DNA of 10,776 nucleotides, taken from positions 1 through 10,776 of the forward strand of contig JASIJX010000038.1 of NCBI GenBank assembly GCA_030049955.1, given 5' to 3'. Under the pieces are notes generated by a model that saw nothing but the letters and a program-made list of their open reading frames with translations, was not told where the DNA came from and searched no databases. Each line of letters opens with the position of its first letter. Within the stretch, counting starts at the first letter, position 1. Below, one piece after another: positions 7,675-10,776 of this stretch. A program made the position numbers and the translations under genes. The stretch is from Acidobacteriaceae bacterium. Its GTDB lineage: Bacteria; Acidobacteriota; Terriglobia; Terriglobales; Acidobacteriaceae.

Positions 7675-9093
7675 TCAGGCGGTTCGTTTCTGCGTTTCGG
7701 GAACCGCAGGCGTGTACGCTTTGAATCCGGCGGCATCCATGCCGCGCCGCACCTCAGGATTTTTCATGAATGCGTTCCACACAAACCCAGTACGAGCGTT
7801 CTCAGCCATCACCATGGTAATACCCACGTCAATGCCGATAACGTCGGAATCGTACCAGTTGGTGAGCGGATTGAATGCATCCACAAAACCGTAGCGGCAC
7901 CACGCCTGCGGGTAATGATCGTGAATGGTGCGCAGCACGCGCATGGTCGCGGCAGGCAGGAACGGAATGGAGCCGCCGGTCGCAGCCGGAACGACGGTGC
8001 CATCGATAGGCCCGGTGGCTGGCGGGCCTCCCCAGATCACGTACCCGTGCGCGGAGTCCGATGCCGTGATGCCCCACAAGTCGTCACTATAGTCAGGAAA
8101 TTTTTCCTTCAGCGAAATGCAGAACAGACGGTGCACGTCGGTGGCGATGACTGAGTTTTGAAAATAGTCGGCATACTGGTCGCGCCTGTTGCGGAAATCG
8201 AACCACGCCTGCGAAAACTGGTGGATGAACAACGGCGCGAACGAGCCGATGTAGCGCAGGCCGTCGTATTCAAAAACCGTGCGCTTCCATGCAAACCAGG
8301 TCCCTTTGTTTAGCGGGTGCGTCAAGGAGCCCATGCCCAGCAGGTAAATCATCATCAACTCGCTGTAATAATCCCAGCGCGAGGAGATGAAGCCCATTTC
8401 CGGCGTCCACCCCAACGAGAGCAGTGAGGTGTCTTCCGAAAGCCACGACCAATCCACGCGATCGAAGATAGCGTGCGCCAGCTCGACGATGTCCCTGTCC
8501 TGGGCGAAATACTGCTTGCAGGTGAGAACGCCGCAAAGCAAGATCGCTGTATCGATCGAGGATACTTCGGAGTCCCACATCCGCTCGCCGGTATTGATGT
8601 TGGCAAAGTGGAAGAAAAATCCGCGGTGCGTCGGCAGCTTGTGCCATAGAAACGAAAGCGTCTGCACCACGCGCAGCCGGGCGTCGGCATTCGAGACGAA
8701 GCCGCGTTGGTGGGCGATGCAGATCGCCGTAAGGCCGAATCCCGTCGAGGCGATGCTGGCCGCCGTGCTCGTGTCCTTAGTGCGGACGTTGCAGCGGTCC
8801 TTGATCAAACCCGTCTGCGGATTCCCCTGCTCCCAGAAAAAAAGGAATGCAGCCTGTTCAATCTGGTTGAGCACGTCATCGTCTTCAGGGGTAAGGGACG
8901 TGGGCTGGGGCATCGGCGCGGGCCCCGCGGGAGTTGCTCCTTGCAGCGCCGCGGACGTCAAGAATGGCGACGGTCGCGTATGCGCCAGCGGAAGCGCCAG
9001 CGACATTGCCGCCATCTGCTGCAGCACGCTGCGGCGGGAGCACACGCGCCCCTGCAGCGCGGTGGCGATCTGTTCGCGCGGCGGCCATTTCAT
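7675..9093 (-). CDS. Tat-exported Glycoamylase-family glycoside hydrolase, probable GH144 beta-1,2-glucanase
   Basis: A 472-residue protein of the Glycoamylase domain family (COG5368 type), whose stand-alone members include the GH144 endo-beta-1,2-glucanases. An (alpha/alpha)6-barrel enzyme cutting beta-1,2-glucan is expected. Residues 1-40 carry a twin-arginine signal (SRRSVL at 19-24, then a hydrophobic run to about 36), so the folded enzyme should reach the periplasm or outside. Family motifs are in order: FLFFWEQGNPQTGLIKDR (84-100), ASTGFGLTA, GFFFHF, DSEVSSIDTAIL with D181, RWDYYSELMMIYLLGMGS with E245, WGITASDSAHGY (340), DGTVVPAATGGS, YGFVDAFNP, and IGIDVGITMVMAENARTG. D181 and E245 are candidate catalytic or binding residues. 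The ATG at 9093 has only a distant GGGGAG. A GTG at 9045, preceded by AGGGG, would place the Tat motif right at the N-terminus and is an alternative start. The gene lies upstream of the exporter and synthase on the same strand. Exact specificity is inferred. Confidence 0.88.
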   Translation of the reverse strand: MKWPPREQIATALQGRVCSRRSVLQQMAAMSLALPLAHTRPSPFLTSAALQGATPAGPAPMPQPTSLTPEDDDVLNQIEQAAFLFFWEQGNPQTGLIKDRCNVRTKDTSTAASIASTGFGLTAICIAHQRGFVSNADARLRVVQTLSFLWHKLPTHRGFFFHFANINTGERMWDSEVSSIDTAILLCGVLTCKQYFAQDRDIVELAHAIFDRVDWSWLSEDTSLLSLGWTPEMGFISSRWDYYSELMMIYLLGMGSLTHPLNKGTWFAWKRTVFEYDGLRYIGSFAPLFIHQFSQAWFDFRNRRDQYADYFQNSVIATDVHRLFCISLKEKFPDYSDDLWGITASDSAHGYVIWGGPPATGPIDGTVVPAATGGSIPFLPAATMRVLRTIHDHYPQAWCRYGFVDAFNPLTNWYDSDVIGIDVGITMVMAENARTGFVWNAFMKNPEVRRGMDAAGFKAYTPAVPETQKRTA

Positions 9094-9243
9094 CGCGTCG
9101 GTTCGAGTTGCTCCCCTGGAGTCATTTCCCTCGACTTGCTCCCTGATGTAATGATCGTAGTAGCGGGTATGCGTGCATGCGGCCCACTACCGAAGAACCA
9201 ATCGGCCGGCGAATCTCAGCATAAGGCATAAGCCCGAAGCAGG
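9094..9243. promoter_or_regulatory. Divergent intergenic region
   Basis: 150 bases separate the hydrolase from the plus-strand membrane protein, so promoters for both directions should lie here or just inside the genes. I see no convincing -35/-10 pair on either strand. The only conspicuous element is a perfect tandem of GCATAAG at 9219-9232, ending 11 bases before the GTG of the plus-strand gene. It could be an A/T-rich promoter element or a small operator. Confidence 0.35.
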
Positions 9244-10362
9244 GTGAGGACCGGCAGTCGTCTGATTAGATGCCGAACCTCAAGCGTCCGTAATCCAGAC
9301 GGACAGCAAATTCTCCCCGGCCCGCGTCCAAGCAAACGAACAGGCGCGAAGAACTTGACGCACAAAGGTACCACCCTTTCGATCGTGATTGCCGTTGTGG
9401 TGGCAGCCGCAGTGGCCGCGCTGATGGTGCGCCTCTTCCGCTGGAAGCCGGGGCTCACCACCATTCAGGGCGCCGTGATCCGCAGTTCACAGGATCCGCC
9501 CAAGCAGCAACCCCTCGCCGGCGTCACCGTCACAGCCTCCCGCGGGGTGGTTTCGACCAGCACGCAATCGGACGCTTCCGGCTACTTCCGCATCACGTTC
9601 CCTGAGGTGATCTGGCCCGGCCAGAGCGTCAGGCTGAGCTTTCGTCAGCCCGATTTTCGCCCGCTCGACATGAACCTTGCGATGGAGTTCCGCTCCACCT
9701 CGCGGCGGCTGATCGTCGCCGCCATGGTGCCGCGCGTCACGGAGGTGAAAGCCGTCTCCATCGCGCCGGCGCAAGTAATCAACAACATCCGCATTCGCTA
9801 CACGGTGAACACCGAAAACGAAGAGGACATCGGTAGCGCGGTGAAAACCTTCACGGTAGTGAACCAGGGCGACATACCATGCCGGCGGCAGGGGCCATGC
9901 TCGCCCGATGGCAACTGGAAGGCGGCTACATCCTCGGTTACGCTCGATGCCGGCCCGGACAACGAGTTTCGCAACGTGCGCGCCTCATGCATCGCCGGAC
10001 CGTGCCCGTTCACGCGCATCCAGACTCACGCTGCCGCCGATGGCGGCCGCATGATCGTCGCTACGGCGATGGACTGGTCCGATACGGCAACGTTCCTGCT
10101 CGAAGCTGAGGTCTTTCACACCAGCATCGGATCAAATGTGCGCCAATCCTACCCCGTGATCTTCGACCGCACCCTTAGCTTCACGCTGCCCACCGATCAG
10201 GAAGGCGTTTCCATCCAGGCCGAGATCAACGGAACGCCCATGGTCTTTCCGCTCGGCGGTTCCGTGTATCTTTCCTGGGCCAACTGTACCGTTCGCACCA
10301 ATTCCGGCAGCGAAAAATCGACCGTATACCAGTGCGAGCTGAAACCGGGATTCAAATTCTAG
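9244..10362 (+). CDS. Single-pass membrane protein with carboxypeptidase-regulatory-like domain and cysteine-rich ectodomain
   Basis: A 372-residue protein of unknown function. A basic N-terminal stretch of about 43 residues is followed by one hydrophobic helix (about 45-63) and a basic stop, giving an N-in, C-out topology. Residues ~73-160 resemble a carboxypeptidase-regulatory-like/transthyretin-type beta-sandwich: IQGAVIRSS, LAGVTVTAS, SDASGYFRITFP and VRLSFRQPDF. The rest (~165-372) is probably beta-rich and holds six cysteines (213, 219, 249, 254, 348, 364), in PCRRQGPCSPDGNW, ASCIAGPCPF, ANCTV and YQCEL, suggesting up to three extracytoplasmic disulfides. The GTG at 9244 lacks a good ribosome binding site; a TTG at 9355 would still retain the membrane helix. 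It is divergent from the glucanase and could be an envelope or glucan-contacting protein, but nothing in the sequence shows a ligand. Confidence 0.82.
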   Translation: MRTGSRLIRCRTSSVRNPDGQQILPGPRPSKRTGAKNLTHKGTTLSIVIAVVVAAAVAALMVRLFRWKPGLTTIQGAVIRSSQDPPKQQPLAGVTVTASRGVVSTSTQSDASGYFRITFPEVIWPGQSVRLSFRQPDFRPLDMNLAMEFRSTSRRLIVAAMVPRVTEVKAVSIAPAQVINNIRIRYTVNTENEEDIGSAVKTFTVVNQGDIPCRRQGPCSPDGNWKAATSSVTLDAGPDNEFRNVRASCIAGPCPFTRIQTHAAADGGRMIVATAMDWSDTATFLLEAEVFHTSIGSNVRQSYPVIFDRTLSFTLPTDQEGVSIQAEINGTPMVFPLGGSVYLSWANCTVRTNSGSEKSTVYQCELKPGFKF

Positions 10363-10374
10363 CTTGTCCCCCAA

Positions 10375-10399
10375 CGGTGGGAAGGGGCCTACCCCACCG
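10375..10399. terminator. Inverted repeat between convergent genes, possible bidirectional terminator
   Basis: CGGTGGG (10375-10381) and CCCACCG (10393-10399) form a 7-bp GC-rich stem with an 11-base loop. It spans the 26-base gap between the membrane-protein stop and the last codons of dnaE. A symmetrical hairpin between convergent genes fits a shared terminator, but neither strand has a U-run after it, so this is weak. Confidence 0.3.
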
Positions 10400-10776
10400 C
10401 CTGCACACTTCCCTTCCCGATCAGTTCCTCCACGCGATCCACCCATCCGCGATCGGCGGCCACGTTCATCCCTTCCGGCTCCAGGATAACCGCGTACTCA
10501 TTCTTCTTTTCGAGGTGCAGCATTACCTTGCCCGGTCCGGGCGCGGCTTCGAACGCGCTCTTGAGCGCGGCAAACATCTCTTCCGTCGCCCGGTCGAGAT
10601 TGATGCGGAGCCGCACGCCGTCTGGTAGTTTCACCTTCACATCATCAAGCGCCTGCACGCTGCCGATGGAAATCTTCGGCGCAGAATCCTCTTCGCCCAT
10701 CAGCGTGCCGCGGATCAACACCGGCGCCTCGATCTTGAGGCTTGCCTGCAGCCGCTCGTAATCGCGCGAAAAGCAA
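10389..10776 (-). CDS. dnaE: DNA polymerase III alpha subunit, C-terminal end only
   Basis: The minus-strand frame enters from the right edge and runs 129 codons to a TAG at 10391-10389; the catalytic PHP and polymerase domains lie outside. The visible part begins CFSRDYERLQASLKIEAPVL, the end of the OB-fold region of DnaE, where a VxFxxxYE segment is followed by a short strand ending in a glycine (LIRGTLMGEED). It continues into a C-terminal domain with PDGVRLRINLDRATEEM, PGKVMLHLEKKNEYAVIL and a final WVDRVEELIGKGSVQAVG, matching the usual DnaE tail that contacts the clamp-loader tau subunit. An ATG at 10721 would open a 110-residue protein, but the frame continues upstream with homologous residues, so that is an internal methionine. 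Its converging neighbour ends 26 bases away. Confidence 0.92.
   Translation of the reverse strand, partial: CFSRDYERLQASLKIEAPVLIRGTLMGEEDSAPKISIGSVQALDDVKVKLPDGVRLRINLDRATEEMFAALKSAFEAAPGPGKVMLHLEKKNEYAVILEPEGMNVAADRGWVDRVEELIGKGSVQAVG

Overview
The window is GC-rich chromosomal DNA that looks like an Acidobacteriota genome. I infer this from base composition, from the split alpha-type glycyl-tRNA synthetase, and from a membrane-anchored protein with a carboxypeptidase-regulatory-like domain, a type abundant in that phylum. No 16S or other decisive marker is present, so the assignment is tentative.

Layout. On the minus strand, in transcription order, are: a Tat-exported glycoside hydrolase of the Glycoamylase/GH144 type (9093-7675); a 230-base leader; an MsbA/NdvA-type ABC exporter (7444-5519); a 1507-residue membrane glucan synthase with GT84 and GH189-like domains (5512-989); a short gap with a strong stem-loop; and the start of glyQ (904 to the left edge, 3' end outside). 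On the plus strand, divergent from the hydrolase, is a single-pass membrane protein with a cysteine-rich ectodomain (9244-10362). It converges on the 3' end of dnaE (10776-10389), whose 5' part lies beyond the right edge.

Function. The centre reads as a compact locus for making, exporting and trimming beta-1,2-glucan. The synthase resembles the N-terminal and middle parts of cyclic beta-1,2-glucan synthases (NdvB/ChvB/Cgs) but ends where their GH94 phosphorylase domain would begin. The ABC transporter is translationally coupled to it, like the NdvA/NdvB partnership in rhizobia. The hydrolase belongs to the clan of endo-beta-1,2-glucanases and carries a twin-arginine signal, so it probably meets the product in the periplasm. 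The most unusual features are the missing length-control domain, the nearby exported glucanase that could stand in for it, and a long-range inverted repeat that could bury the ribosome binding site and start codon of the exporter mRNA.

I found no mobile element, tRNA, rRNA or CRISPR array.
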